In this document: piece after piece, positions 23,770-32,718 of the stretch
How positions within the stretch are numbered: the stretch's first letter is position 1
How the letters are laid out: every line of letters starts with the position of its first letter
From: JABCPE02 sp963516475
GTDB taxonomy: Bacteria; Bacteroidota; Bacteroidia; Flavobacteriales; Weeksellaceae
Length of the DNA: 64,000 nucleotides
Direction: 5' to 3'
Assembly (NCBI GenBank): GCA_963516475.1
Contig: CAUQBR010000007.1
Span: 1-64,000, forward strand
Notes under the pieces: model-generated
The model's input: the letters and a program-made list of their open reading frames with translations, nothing else
Told to the model about the DNA's origin: nothing
Databases searched by the model: none
Position numbers and translations under genes: made by a program

Positions 23770-25527
23770 TTATTTAATTCTAATGATGTAGGGCATAGTC
23801 ATCTGTATGCTGTTTCTAAAATTTTGATCAGCAAAAATTTTGAAGAGCTGATAGTTTTCTTCGCCCATTTGGGATTTTACATAGTTTGTAGTTATGCTTT
23901 CCTGTTTCAGGCTGCTCATTATCTGCTCGAATTTATCCACTTTTGCAGGATAGCTTATGGCTTCATATTCTACTACATTTGCCTTGCTTGCAGCGTATTT
24001 TACAGCATCATTTAGTGAGCCTATTTCATCTACCAGCCCTATTTCTTTGGCTCTTTTTCCAGACCAAACTCTTCCGCTTCCTACAGCATCTATTTCTTCA
24101 AAGGTTTTCTTTCTATTTTTAGAAACAAAATGCACAAAACGATTGTAGGTATTTACTACGCTTCTCTGTGTGATAGCAAGTGTCCCCGAAGAAATCCCCG
24201 AAAAAGGCGACATCATGTTTGAATTGGCATTGGTAGAAACCACATCGGAGTAAATACCATTTCGGTTCGCTAGGTTTTTAGCATCAGGAATTACCCCAAA
24301 AACCCCGATAGAACCTGTGATGGTATTGTTTTGGGCAAAAATCCTGTCCCCAGCCATGGAGATGTAGTATCCGCCAGAAGCAGCATAATCCCCAAATGAA
24401 ATGATTAAAGGCTTTTTTTGTTTAAGTTGCTGAAGTTCATACAAGATTTCATCAGAAGCATTGGCGCTTCCACCAGGTGAGTTTACACGGAGAACCACAG
24501 CTTTGATGTTGTCATCTTGGGCTAAATCCTTGATATACTGGATGTATCTTTCAGAATAGATATCACTATATCTGTTTCCATTGTAGATAGTTCCAGACGC
24601 GTACAGGACAGCGATTTTATTATCGTTTGTTTTCGTGTCTACTTGGGAGAAAGCATAATTTCTGATAGAAACTTTGTTTAGTTTTTCATCTTTACCAACA
24701 TTGAGTTTGCTTTTTATAATCTCTTCATATTCAGATTTTTGAACTAATTTATCGGCAAGTTTATATTTCAGACTCAAATCAGGAATTGTAGCGTATAAAC
24801 TATCAACCACAGTTTTGAATTCCGTAGGGTCTAGTTTTCTAGACTGGATGATTTTAGAGGAAATATCTCCCCAAGCGTCATTTAGAAGGGTAGTCATTTG
24901 CTCTTTGTTTTCTGGAGACATTTCGTTTCTGAGGAAAGGTTCTACAGCAGATTTGAAATTTCCATGGCGGATAACATTGATGTTGATTCCGTATTTTTCA
25001 GCAAATTCTTTTAGGAAAATCACTTCTGTGGAAAGTCCTTTCAGTTCGATGCCTCCCACTGGATTGAGGAAATATTGGTCAGCCACCGAACCCAGATAGT
25101 AGGACGCTTGGCTTACATTATTCCCATAAGCATAGACAAATTTTTTACTTTTCTTAAAATCTTCCAGACTTTTTCGGATGTCGTCTATCTGCGTAATCCC
25201 AGCATCTATGTCGTCTAGTTCTATGCTGATTCCCTTGATTTTATCATCGTTTTTCGCAGTTTCGATGGCTTTGAGGATATCTTGGTATTTTAGTTCAGCA
25301 TCTTCTTTTATCTCAAATATAGAAGACTCGCTTTCGTTCTCATGTTCCACAACTTTGGATTTAAAATCAATCGTAAGAACTGAGTTTTCTTTAATTTTGA
25401 TATCTTTGTCTGCGCTGGACATGCTTCCGATGATGATAATCACAAAAAGCAGGAAAAAAGGCAGCAAAATACCAGCGATGAATAATGCAACGACATTTGC
25501 AAGAACAGTTTTGATGAAATTTTTCAT
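23770..25527 (-). CDS. sppA: Signal peptide peptidase SppA, 67K type
   Basis: 585 residues, the long double-domain S49 form that cleaves leftover signal peptides in the inner membrane. One N-terminal membrane segment (ALFIAGILLPFFLLFVIIIIG). The first repeat carries the catalytic Lys region (KSKKFVYAYGNNVSQASYYLGS) and the second the catalytic Ser region (FGDYAASGGYYISMAGDRIFA). VLRVNSPGGSANASDEI is the oxyanion-side motif. All intact. Single gene with its own -7 element. Confidence 0.95.
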   Translation of the reverse strand: MKNFIKTVLANVVALFIAGILLPFFLLFVIIIIGSMSSADKDIKIKENSVLTIDFKSKVVEHENESESSIFEIKEDAELKYQDILKAIETAKNDDKIKGISIELDDIDAGITQIDDIRKSLEDFKKSKKFVYAYGNNVSQASYYLGSVADQYFLNPVGGIELKGLSTEVIFLKEFAEKYGININVIRHGNFKSAVEPFLRNEMSPENKEQMTTLLNDAWGDISSKIIQSRKLDPTEFKTVVDSLYATIPDLSLKYKLADKLVQKSEYEEIIKSKLNVGKDEKLNKVSIRNYAFSQVDTKTNDNKIAVLYASGTIYNGNRYSDIYSERYIQYIKDLAQDDNIKAVVLRVNSPGGSANASDEILYELQQLKQKKPLIISFGDYAASGGYYISMAGDRIFAQNNTITGSIGVFGVIPDAKNLANRNGIYSDVVSTNANSNMMSPFSGISSGTLAITQRSVVNTYNRFVHFVSKNRKKTFEEIDAVGSGRVWSGKRAKEIGLVDEIGSLNDAVKYAASKANVVEYEAISYPAKVDKFEQIMSSLKQESITTNYVKSQMGEENYQLFKIFADQNFRNSIQMTMPYIIRIK

Positions 25528-25553
25528 AAATAAAAATAAAGTTTAAAATTTTA

Positions 25554-25561
25554 CAAATTTA
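25554..25561 (-). promoter_or_regulatory. -7 element for sppA
   Basis: TAAATTTG on the minus strand, exact match, 26 bases before the sppA ATG. Confidence 0.5.
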
Positions 25562-25574
25562 CAAATAGTTAGTA

Positions 25575-25994
25575 ATGTATAATGTGGTTTTGTTACTAGG
25601 AAGTAATTTAGGAAACGCAGAAAATAATATTTTATTGGCTCTCAGCGAGTTGGAAAATAGGGTAGGCAAGATTATTAAAAAAACTAAAATCTCAAGAACT
25701 TCACCTGTGGAGTTTGATAGTAAGAATATTTTTTGTAATATTGCAATAGATGTACAGACAATATATTCGCCTATAAAGCTTTTAGATGAAGTCAAAAAAA
25801 TAGAGTCTGAAATGGGAAGAATCCATGATTCTAAGTTCTTCGGTGAATACAGAGATAGGATTATAGACATAGATATAGTGTCTTATGAAGGGCTTATTTT
25901 TAGCTGTGATAGATTAGAAATTCCACATCATAAACACCTGTATGATAGGGATTTTTCTAGAAAGTTGTTAGATGAATTAGATTCAGAAATATAG
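25575..25994 (+). CDS. folK: 2-amino-4-hydroxy-6-hydroxymethyldihydropteridine diphosphokinase
   Basis: 139 residues. It transfers pyrophosphate from ATP to the pterin in folate synthesis. Motifs: LLLGSNLGNAENNI at the start, SRTSPVEFDSKNIFCNIAI, EMGRIHDSKFFGEYRDRIIDIDIVSY with the conserved R and DID, and IPHHKHLYDRDFSRKLL. Slightly short and more diverged than typical (usually 150-160 residues), but catalytic motifs are present. Stands alone, divergent from sppA. Confidence 0.92.
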   Translation: MYNVVLLLGSNLGNAENNILLALSELENRVGKIIKKTKISRTSPVEFDSKNIFCNIAIDVQTIYSPIKLLDEVKKIESEMGRIHDSKFFGEYRDRIIDIDIVSYEGLIFSCDRLEIPHHKHLYDRDFSRKLLDELDSEI

Positions 25995-26064
25995 TTTTGT
26001 ATAAGAATCAATAGTATGATTTTTGCTTTATTAAAAAAGGAAATGAATAATAAAATTTTAATAT

Positions 26065-27738
26065 ATGAGAAAAATAATTATCTCTTTGGGGCTCCTGGCT
26101 GCAGGTGTAGCTTATGCTCAAACAGGAAAAGTTGGTGTGAATACTAGTTCACCAGAAGCAACTTTGGATATTAATCCTACAACAGCGAATGCCGCTGCTA
26201 CAGCAACAACGAATGAAGGTATTCTAATCCCAAGACTCAGCAGAGAAAGAATAGAAAATATCTCTGCAACTGATCTCAGAGAATCTACACTGGTTTATGT
26301 AAATGATACAACAGAGCCGATAGGAGGTGTTAGCACAACAGAAAATGTAACTACTAAAGGTTTTTACTACTATGATGCAGATACAGGGGTTTGGTTGAAA
26401 GTCTTAGGAAGTGAGGATGTAGACCTTAGAATAGTAGGTAATAGTAATCACATTACAAAAGATGCTGGTATAGGAGGAACAGGAACAGCAGCAGGTGCAG
26501 GTGCCAATAATATAGGGATAGGAAAGGATGCCCTTTTAGCAAATACCAATGGAAATGCAAATATCGCTGTTGGAGCTAGTTCAGGAAGATGGATAACTAG
26601 AGGAAATGGGAATATACATATAGGAGGTGCAAATAGAGGGAACAATTCTCCTCAGCTGGACAATGTAGTAGCTATTGGTAATGGATTTAACCAAACAAGC
26701 CTTACTACTGTTACATCAATGGATAATGTGATACTACTTGGAAATGCAGTTGATAATCCTAAAATAGGTATAGGAACATACAAGCCTTCAGAAAAAGTTC
26801 ATGTAAAAGGAAATGTACTGACAGAGGAGGGAGGTTTTTACTCTTCTGTGAGTGGTTGGCATGGAGGAAAAGTAGAACTTCTTAACCCAAGTAAAACAGT
26901 TTCTGGAACATCTGATAGATGGGTAATGTATAATAATACAGGAGACTATGCCAATGGACTTCAGTTTTGGAACTATAAGGTAGGAAGTGGTAGTGAACAA
27001 GTAGTAATGTTCTTATCTGATGAAGGAAATGTCGGGGTAGGAGATTTTAGAACCTATGCACAGATTCCTGCTTTTGCAGATAGAACTCCACAACACAAAC
27101 TCCATGTTTTGGGGAATGTAGTGGCGGAAGGAGGACTTCTGAGAACTTCATTAGCAAGTGAAGAAGGAGGGTATTTAAGTATAGTAAATTCAGGTAAAAC
27201 TACAGTAACGGGAGGAGCTAGGGAATGGAGAATATATAATATGAGAGGTTCTTATTCTAACTCACTACAATTTTGGGGCTATGACGCCAATGGTAATAAC
27301 TTAGGACCTAAATTTACTATTGCAGATAATGGAAATGTGGGGATAGGTACTGGTGCACCGTCACAAAAATTGGAAGTAGCAGGGCAGGTGCTGGCAAGTA
27401 ATTTTACTTTGTCATCAGATTCTCGTCTAAAGGAACATGTTAAGAATATTGATAATGCATCTAAAACCCTTTCTCAACTAAGACCTGTAACATACCATTG
27501 GAATACAAAAGGAAAGCAGAAAGGTGGTAATGCTAAGCTACAGTATGGTTTCATAGCTCAAGAAGTAGAAAAAGTGCTTCCAGATATTGTAGAAACAGAT
27601 AAATCTTCTGATAAATATAAATCTGTAAATTATACAGCTATAGTTCCTGTCTTGGTAAAAGCAATACAAGAGAAAGATAAAGAGATAGAAGAACTGAAAG
27701 CAAGGCTGGATGCTATAGAAAAGAAGATAGGAAAGTAG
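26065..27738 (+). CDS. Secreted surface protein with S74 intramolecular chaperone tail
   Basis: 557 residues. Signal peptide ~1-18 (ends AYAQ). The N-terminal block QTGKVGVNTSSPEATLDI is shared with the repeat protein at 41573. A short stretch of the same repeat type follows (GANNIGIGKDALLANTN). The middle has glycine-rich beta modules of the type VGIGTxxPxxKLxVxGNV. Residues ~450-557 are a Peptidase_S74 domain (LSSDSRLKEHVKNIDNASKTL, YGFIAQEVEKVLPDIV, VNYTAIVPVLVKAIQEKDKEIEELK) ending in a coiled coil. S74 domains trimerise fibre proteins and cleave themselves off, so a trimeric fibre-like product is likely. Closed by a strong terminator. Confidence 0.85.
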   Translation: MRKIIISLGLLAAGVAYAQTGKVGVNTSSPEATLDINPTTANAAATATTNEGILIPRLSRERIENISATDLRESTLVYVNDTTEPIGGVSTTENVTTKGFYYYDADTGVWLKVLGSEDVDLRIVGNSNHITKDAGIGGTGTAAGAGANNIGIGKDALLANTNGNANIAVGASSGRWITRGNGNIHIGGANRGNNSPQLDNVVAIGNGFNQTSLTTVTSMDNVILLGNAVDNPKIGIGTYKPSEKVHVKGNVLTEEGGFYSSVSGWHGGKVELLNPSKTVSGTSDRWVMYNNTGDYANGLQFWNYKVGSGSEQVVMFLSDEGNVGVGDFRTYAQIPAFADRTPQHKLHVLGNVVAEGGLLRTSLASEEGGYLSIVNSGKTTVTGGAREWRIYNMRGSYSNSLQFWGYDANGNNLGPKFTIADNGNVGIGTGAPSQKLEVAGQVLASNFTLSSDSRLKEHVKNIDNASKTLSQLRPVTYHWNTKGKQKGGNAKLQYGFIAQEVEKVLPDIVETDKSSDKYKSVNYTAIVPVLVKAIQEKDKEIEELKARLDAIEKKIGK

Positions 27739-27764
27739 TTTTTTGATAATATAATTTTATTTGT

Positions 27765-27805
27765 TGTGTGCTGAGAAATTTTTCCTTAGCACACATTTTT
27801 CTTTT
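27765..27805 (+). terminator. Terminator after the S74-tail surface protein
   Basis: An 11-bp stem (TGTGTGCTGAG with CTTAGCACACA, one G-T pair), loop of about 9, then T-rich tract. Confidence 0.85.
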
Positions 27806-27834
27806 TGTAAAAATAAATAACTTATCTTTTTTGC

Positions 27835-27842
27835 TATTTTTG
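27835..27842 (+). promoter_or_regulatory. -7 element for recQ-fmt-fabH
   Basis: TATTTTTG, an exact match, 17 bases before the recQ ATG. Confidence 0.55.
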
Positions 27843-27859
27843 TGAGATAAAATAAATTT

Positions 27860-29755
27860 ATGCCTATCGAAACACGAGACATTCTACTAAAAACCTTGAA
27901 AAGTTTTTGGGGTTATGATGCTTTCAGGGAGAGTCAGGAAGATATTATTTTGTCTATTTTAGAGCAAAATGATACTTTGGCTCTGCTTCCTACTGGCGGT
28001 GGTAAGTCTCTCTGCTATCAGCTTCCTGCATTGGTTTTAGATGGGACTTGTCTGGTAATTTCACCGCTTTTAGCCCTCATGAAAGACCAAGTTTCTCATT
28101 TGAAAGATTTGGGGATAGAGGCAGAATATCTTAGTTCCGAACTGGATGAAGCAGAGCAGGAAGAAATCTATGAAAAAGCAATATCAGGCAAAATTAAACT
28201 ACTGTATGTCTCACCAGAGCGACTTCATAACTCTTTGTTTATGAGGAAAATGCTGGATGTTCCGCTTTCCTTTATAGCGGTGGATGAGGCGCACTGTATA
28301 TCAGAATGGGGGCAGGATTTTAGGCCGAGTTATCAGCATATCAGCGAGTTTAGAAAAACGATAGGGAATCTGCCTTGTCTAGCTCTTACAGCTACTGCAA
28401 CGCCCAAAGTCGTTCTTGATATTAAGGAAAAATTAGGCTTGTCTTCGGTTCGTGTTTTTCAGAAAAGTTACAAAAGGGAGAATATTCATATCTTCCATGA
28501 AGAGATTTCTGATAAATACCAAAGAATGCTTAGTTTCTTGAAAATCAATAAAATATCTGGAATAGTCTATGTCCGAACAAGGAGAGAAGCGGAGGAGCTG
28601 ACAGTGTTTTTAAAGGAAAACAATCTGCAAAATGTAGATTTTTATCATGCAGGGCTATCGGCAAGGGAGCGAAACGAGAAACAAAGAAAATGGCAGGAAA
28701 GGAATGATTTTGTTTTGATTTCTACCAATGCTTTTGGGATGGGAATAGACAAGGATAATGTGCGTTTTGTTATCCACTATTCGCCCTCTTCATCGGTTGA
28801 AAATTATTACCAAGAAATAGGAAGAGCAGGGCGAGATGGGCAGGAAAGTTATGCTTTTTTGCTTTGGAACAGGCAGGAACTCGGCGAGATGGACGATGTT
28901 TTGTCTGCGCAGATTCCAGATAAAACCCAATATTTGAAGGTGATATCCTACATCTATTCTATATTTCAGATTGCCGATGGGGAGGCTACGGAGAGGATAT
29001 TTCAGCTCGATTTACAGAAAGTGCAAAGTTTTACCAAGATTTCCTTTGCTAAGATTAGAAGTGTTTTGGGATTTCTTCATAATCAGGAAGTTATATTTTG
29101 GAATAATTATAAATCGCCTTCTACAATAGAGCTAAAAATCCCTGCCGAAGAATTGGAGGATTTGCCGCCGAAAGATGCGTATTTTATAGAATTGCTGCTT
29201 AGAAATGTTTCTGGAGTTGCCACGCACAAGGTTTCTTTCAGCGAAGAAAGTCTGAGTGCAAAACTGGGCGTAAGTCAGCAGATGATAAAGGACAGAATAA
29301 AGGAATTGCAAAAAAAAGAATGGCTGGAATATGTGGACGGAAGCTCCGACAGCATAAAGTTCCTAAGACCGCGAGACAGCAGAGAAATACAAGGAAAATA
29401 CTGGAATTTATTTGAGAAAATCCAGAGAAATAAAATCCAAAAATGGGAGGAAATGAAATACTTTATCCAAGATAAAGATTTCTGTAAAATGAGAATGATT
29501 TTAACTTATTTTGGAGAAAAATCCTCAGAGAACTGCGGGAAATGCAGTTTTTGTTTATCCCAAAATCCAGTCAAAGAAAAAACTTTGTCCGATGAGGTTT
29601 TAGAAATATTAGCCAAAAATCCAGCTACTTTTGATGAGCTGAGCGTAAAAATATTTTGGCATGAAAAGGAGAAAATCTATGAAACCCTGATAACTCTGCT
29701 GAATTTAGAGAAAATAAAAATGTTGAACTACAAAACTTATATGATCAATGAATAA
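27860..29755 (+). CDS. recQ: RecQ-family ATP-dependent DNA helicase
   Basis: 631 residues. A 3'-5' helicase for recombination and fork repair. Motif I LLPTGGGKSLCYQLPA, motif II VDEAHCISEWGQDFRPSY, motif III LTATATP, motif V STNAFGMGIDK, motif VI QEIGRAGRDG. Zinc-binding cysteines CxKM...CGKCSFC lie near 550-565. The C terminus is a winged helix, with no HRDC domain, so the protein is the short variant common in Bacteroidota. Overlaps fmt by 8 bases. Confidence 0.93.
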   Translation: MPIETRDILLKTLKSFWGYDAFRESQEDIILSILEQNDTLALLPTGGGKSLCYQLPALVLDGTCLVISPLLALMKDQVSHLKDLGIEAEYLSSELDEAEQEEIYEKAISGKIKLLYVSPERLHNSLFMRKMLDVPLSFIAVDEAHCISEWGQDFRPSYQHISEFRKTIGNLPCLALTATATPKVVLDIKEKLGLSSVRVFQKSYKRENIHIFHEEISDKYQRMLSFLKINKISGIVYVRTRREAEELTVFLKENNLQNVDFYHAGLSARERNEKQRKWQERNDFVLISTNAFGMGIDKDNVRFVIHYSPSSSVENYYQEIGRAGRDGQESYAFLLWNRQELGEMDDVLSAQIPDKTQYLKVISYIYSIFQIADGEATERIFQLDLQKVQSFTKISFAKIRSVLGFLHNQEVIFWNNYKSPSTIELKIPAEELEDLPPKDAYFIELLLRNVSGVATHKVSFSEESLSAKLGVSQQMIKDRIKELQKKEWLEYVDGSSDSIKFLRPRDSREIQGKYWNLFEKIQRNKIQKWEEMKYFIQDKDFCKMRMILTYFGEKSSENCGKCSFCLSQNPVKEKTLSDEVLEILAKNPATFDELSVKIFWHEKEKIYETLITLLNLEKIKMLNYKTYMINE

Positions 29756-30698
29756 ACTAAAAGTCGTTTTCTTCGGAACGCCTGATTTTGCAAGGGCTTC
29801 TCTGGAAGCTATTCATACCTCTGCGCATGAGGTGGTAGGAGTGGTTACCGTAGCTGATAAAGCTAGCGGGCGAGGGCAAAAAGTGCATCAGTCTCCCGTG
29901 AAAACTTATGCTGTAGAGCATGATTTACCGCTGTTTCAGCCAGAAAAACTTCGTAATGAGGAGTTTCTATCACAGATACAAAATCTAAACGCAGATATCT
30001 TCGTAGTGGTGGCATTTAGAATGATGCCAAAGGTTCTGTTTTCCATGCCGAGGTTGGGAACATTCAATCTACATGCTTCATTATTACCAGATTACAGAGG
30101 TGCAGCACCGATAAATTATGCCGTTATCAATGGCGAGACAAAGTCTGGTGTCACTACATTTTTCATCAATGAAAAAATAGATGAAGGGAATATTCTCCTT
30201 CAAGCAGAAACTGAAATTTCTCCCGAAGACAATGCAGGAACACTTCACGACAGACTGATGGAGATAGGCGCGAAACTAGTGGTGGAAACTCTGGGTGGTC
30301 TTGCGGAAGGGAAACTTACGGAAATTCCTCAAAATCAGAAAGAAAATCCTAAAACAGCCTATAAAATTTTCAAAGAAGATACTAAAATAGACTGGGAAAA
30401 AGAAGTGGAAGTTATTCATAACTTTATCCGTGGAATGTCGCCGTATCCTGCTGCTTTTACTATTTTAGAAGTGGGTGGCGAGCAGAAAATATTAAAGATT
30501 TTTAAAGGAAAATTCCAAAAAATAGAACACTCTAAAGAGTATGGCGAGATAGAAATTTCTAAAAATGAATTTAAAATCTATGCTAAAAATGGAGTTTATT
30601 TCCCAGAAGAATTACAGCTGGAAGGAAAAAAACGAATGAATTTAAAGAATTTTCTAAATGGATTTCATAGTTTTGACGAATTAAAATTGATTAAATAA
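29748..30698 (+). CDS. fmt: Methionyl-tRNA formyltransferase
   Basis: 316 residues. It formylates initiator Met-tRNA. Motifs: VVFFGTPDFARASLEAI at the start, NLHASLLPDYRGAAPINYAVINGE with the catalytic His and flanking residues, DEGNILLQ; a C-terminal tRNA-binding domain begins near 205. Overlaps recQ by 8 bases and lies 8 bases before fabH. Confidence 0.97.
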   Translation: MNKLKVVFFGTPDFARASLEAIHTSAHEVVGVVTVADKASGRGQKVHQSPVKTYAVEHDLPLFQPEKLRNEEFLSQIQNLNADIFVVVAFRMMPKVLFSMPRLGTFNLHASLLPDYRGAAPINYAVINGETKSGVTTFFINEKIDEGNILLQAETEISPEDNAGTLHDRLMEIGAKLVVETLGGLAEGKLTEIPQNQKENPKTAYKIFKEDTKIDWEKEVEVIHNFIRGMSPYPAAFTILEVGGEQKILKIFKGKFQKIEHSKEYGEIEISKNEFKIYAKNGVYFPEELQLEGKKRMNLKNFLNGFHSFDELKLIK

Positions 30699-30706
30699 AT
30701 TTTGTT

Positions 30707-31729
30707 ATGTATAAAAGTGTTATAAAAGGAATAGGTCATTATGTTCCAGATAATGTGGTGACTAATGATGATTTAGCTAAAATAATGGATACCAATGATG
30801 AGTGGATAACGGAGCGTACAGGTATCAAGGAAAGAAGACACAGAACGAGTAAATTTGACAGCCAAGAAACTACGAGTTTCTATGGTTTCAAAGCTTCTGA
30901 AAAAGCGCTGGAATCAGCAGGTCTGACTGCGAAAAATATAGATTATATTATTTTTGCGACACTTAGCCCAGATTATTATTTCCCTGGGTGCGGTGTGGTT
31001 TTGCAGGAAATGTTGGGCTGTGATACCATAGGGGCGCTGGATGTGAGAAACCAATGTTCAGGATTTGTCTACGCACTGAGCGTTGCAGACGCTTTCATTA
31101 AAGCGGGTCAGTATAAAAATATTCTGGTTGTAGGTGCTGAAATTCAGTCAGTTGCATTAGATATGACAGATAGAGGAAGAGGTGTTTCAGTGATTTTTGG
31201 TGATGGAGCAGGAGCGGTAGTGCTTTCAGCTTCTGAAGATGCTGGTGTTCAGGGGATTTTGTCTTATAATATGCATTCCGAAGGGAAATACGCAGAGGAG
31301 CTCATGATAAAATTACCAGGGACTAATTTGGGCTGGACAGACAGACTTCTTACAGAGCCAGAAAACATAAAGGCAGAGGAAATATATCCGTATATGAACG
31401 GGAATTTTGTTTTCAAACAGGCGGTTACCCGTTTCCCAGAGACTATTATAGAATCTTTGAAAAAAGCAGGAAAAACGGTAGAAGATTTGGATATGCTTAT
31501 CCCACATCAGGCGAATATCAGAATTTCTCAGTATGTTCAGCAGCTGATGGGACTTCCAGATGAGAAGGTATTTAATAATATCCAAAAATACGGTAATACC
31601 ACTGCGGCTTCTATTCCTATCGCACTGAGCGAAGCGATAGCAGAAGGAAAGGTGAAGAGAGGCGATTTAGTTTGTTTGGCTGCCTTTGGAAGTGGGTTTA
31701 CTTGGGGAAGTGTGTTGTTAGAATACTAA
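30707..31729 (+). CDS. fabH: 3-oxoacyl-ACP synthase III (KAS III)
   Basis: 340 residues. It starts fatty-acid synthesis by condensing acyl-CoA with malonyl-ACP. Catalytic triad visible: Cys in VRNQCSGFVYAL, His in LIPHQANIRI, Asn in YGNTTAASIP. The N-terminal GIGHYVPDNVVTNDDL and ITERTGIKERRH are typical. A branched-chain primer is likely in this phylum, but substrate preference cannot be read here. Last gene of recQ-fmt-fabH. Confidence 0.96.
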   Translation: MYKSVIKGIGHYVPDNVVTNDDLAKIMDTNDEWITERTGIKERRHRTSKFDSQETTSFYGFKASEKALESAGLTAKNIDYIIFATLSPDYYFPGCGVVLQEMLGCDTIGALDVRNQCSGFVYALSVADAFIKAGQYKNILVVGAEIQSVALDMTDRGRGVSVIFGDGAGAVVLSASEDAGVQGILSYNMHSEGKYAEELMIKLPGTNLGWTDRLLTEPENIKAEEIYPYMNGNFVFKQAVTRFPETIIESLKKAGKTVEDLDMLIPHQANIRISQYVQQLMGLPDEKVFNNIQKYGNTTAASIPIALSEAIAEGKVKRGDLVCLAAFGSGFTWGSVLLEY

Positions 31730-31750
31730 TTTGGATTAGCATAAAAATAA

Positions 31751-31785
31751 AAACCAGCTTGATTTCGAAGCTGGTTTTTTATTTT
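31751..31785. terminator. Bidirectional terminator between fabH and barstar
   Basis: AAACCAGCTT (31751-31760) and AAGCTGGTTT (31768-31777) pair perfectly with a 7-nt loop and T/A runs on each side. Confidence 0.85.
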
Positions 31786-31795
31786 AAAAAGATTT

Positions 31796-32077
31796 TTAAT
31801 CTTCGTATTGTTCCAGAAAATAGGAAAAAGAAAAGTCAGGAACTTCCTCCACTAGGTCTTCTAAAGTCACCAAAAGGTCTTCGAAAATTTCTAACTGCTC
31901 CACAGTCATATTTACAAATTCTATATGTAAAGGCATTTCTAAATCGCCAGAAATACAGTCATAAAGAGCATCCAGATTATCTCCGAAATACTTAGGAAGT
32001 TCTATTTTTTCTTTCAGCTGGGCGTAGAAATCCTCCATATCGCCGATTTCTGAAAAATCAATGTATATCGTATTCAT
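31796..32077 (-). CDS. Barstar-family ribonuclease inhibitor
   Basis: 93 residues. Barstar blocks its cognate ribonuclease by covering the active site. The helix LPKYFGDNLDALYDCISG carries D36 and D40, equivalent to the two aspartates of barstar (D35, D39) that contact barnase. Next gene upstream, 15 bases away on the same strand, is a barnase homologue, so this is its cytosolic immunity partner. Confidence 0.95.
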   Translation of the reverse strand: MNTIYIDFSEIGDMEDFYAQLKEKIELPKYFGDNLDALYDCISGDLEMPLHIEFVNMTVEQLEIFEDLLVTLEDLVEEVPDFSFSYFLEQYED

Positions 32078-32092
32078 TATCAGTTAATTATT

Positions 32093-32608
32093 TTATTGTT
32101 TTTCAAAACTTTTATAGTGGTTTTTAGTGAGCCACACATCTCCTTCTTCGTTGAAAACTATTCGTTCTGCATTTCTTCTTCCGCAGCGGTAGTTTATGTC
32201 TGCTTCATAGTATTTTCCACCATTAGGAAGCTTTTTTTCTCGGTTGCTGAAGCGGTCTCCACCGATAGCCCTGTTTGGAAGTACATCGCAGAGATTTCCT
32301 TCGGATGGTCTCCAGCCCTGTCTTTTGGCTTCTCCTTTGGTGATGTAGTATTCAGGGAGTTTTTTGTGTTTTTTGACATAGTTGATTACGATGGTTTCAT
32401 CCGTAAGTTTTTCTATGTAGTTTCGCCCTTTTTGGTCTGCGATGCCGTATGGGTCTTTTGTTTTGGATGAATCTTTTTTATATTGATAACCAACGATTTC
32501 TGGAGTGTCAAAATCGGATTTTTTCTTTAAACTAGGAAGAAAATCACACAAAGCTACACAAAAAATAGCTCCAAAAATTACACTCAAATAGATTTGTTTT
32601 TTTGTCAT
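32093..32608 (-). CDS. Barnase-family guanyl-preferring ribonuclease, exported
   Basis: 171 residues. An N-terminal hydrophobic segment (IYLSVIFGAIFCVALC, 6-21) serves as signal or anchor, followed by a lysine-rich linker. The catalytic domain (~84-171) matches barnase: LPEYYITKGEAKRQGW, GGDRFSNREKKLP, YYEADINY. Active-site residues align: E135 (barnase E73), R145 (R83), R149 (R87), H164 (H102), all present. C107 and C142 could form a disulfide. It is an active-looking secreted RNase, paired with the barstar gene downstream. Whether it is a competition toxin or a scavenging enzyme is not shown by the sequence. Confidence 0.93.
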   Translation of the reverse strand: MTKKQIYLSVIFGAIFCVALCDFLPSLKKKSDFDTPEIVGYQYKKDSSKTKDPYGIADQKGRNYIEKLTDETIVINYVKKHKKLPEYYITKGEAKRQGWRPSEGNLCDVLPNRAIGGDRFSNREKKLPNGGKYYEADINYRCGRRNAERIVFNEEGDVWLTKNHYKSFEKQ

Positions 32609-32627
32609 TTTATATGATTTGAAAAGG

Positions 32628-32635
32628 CAAATTTA
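32628..32635 (-). promoter_or_regulatory. -7 element for the barnase-barstar unit
   Basis: TAAATTTG on the minus strand, exact match, 20 bases before the barnase ATG. Confidence 0.5.
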
Positions 32636-32718
32636 TTTAAAATAAATGTATTTTTACACTTGCATTTTGCTTTTATCAAATTGTTGGGTATTTTTTAATG
32701 AAAAAATAATCAAAATAT

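Noticed and set aside
32096..32470. Frame of 124 codons opposite the barnase gene
   Set aside because: The barnase frame has all catalytic residues; the opposite frame shows no family and low-complexity composition.
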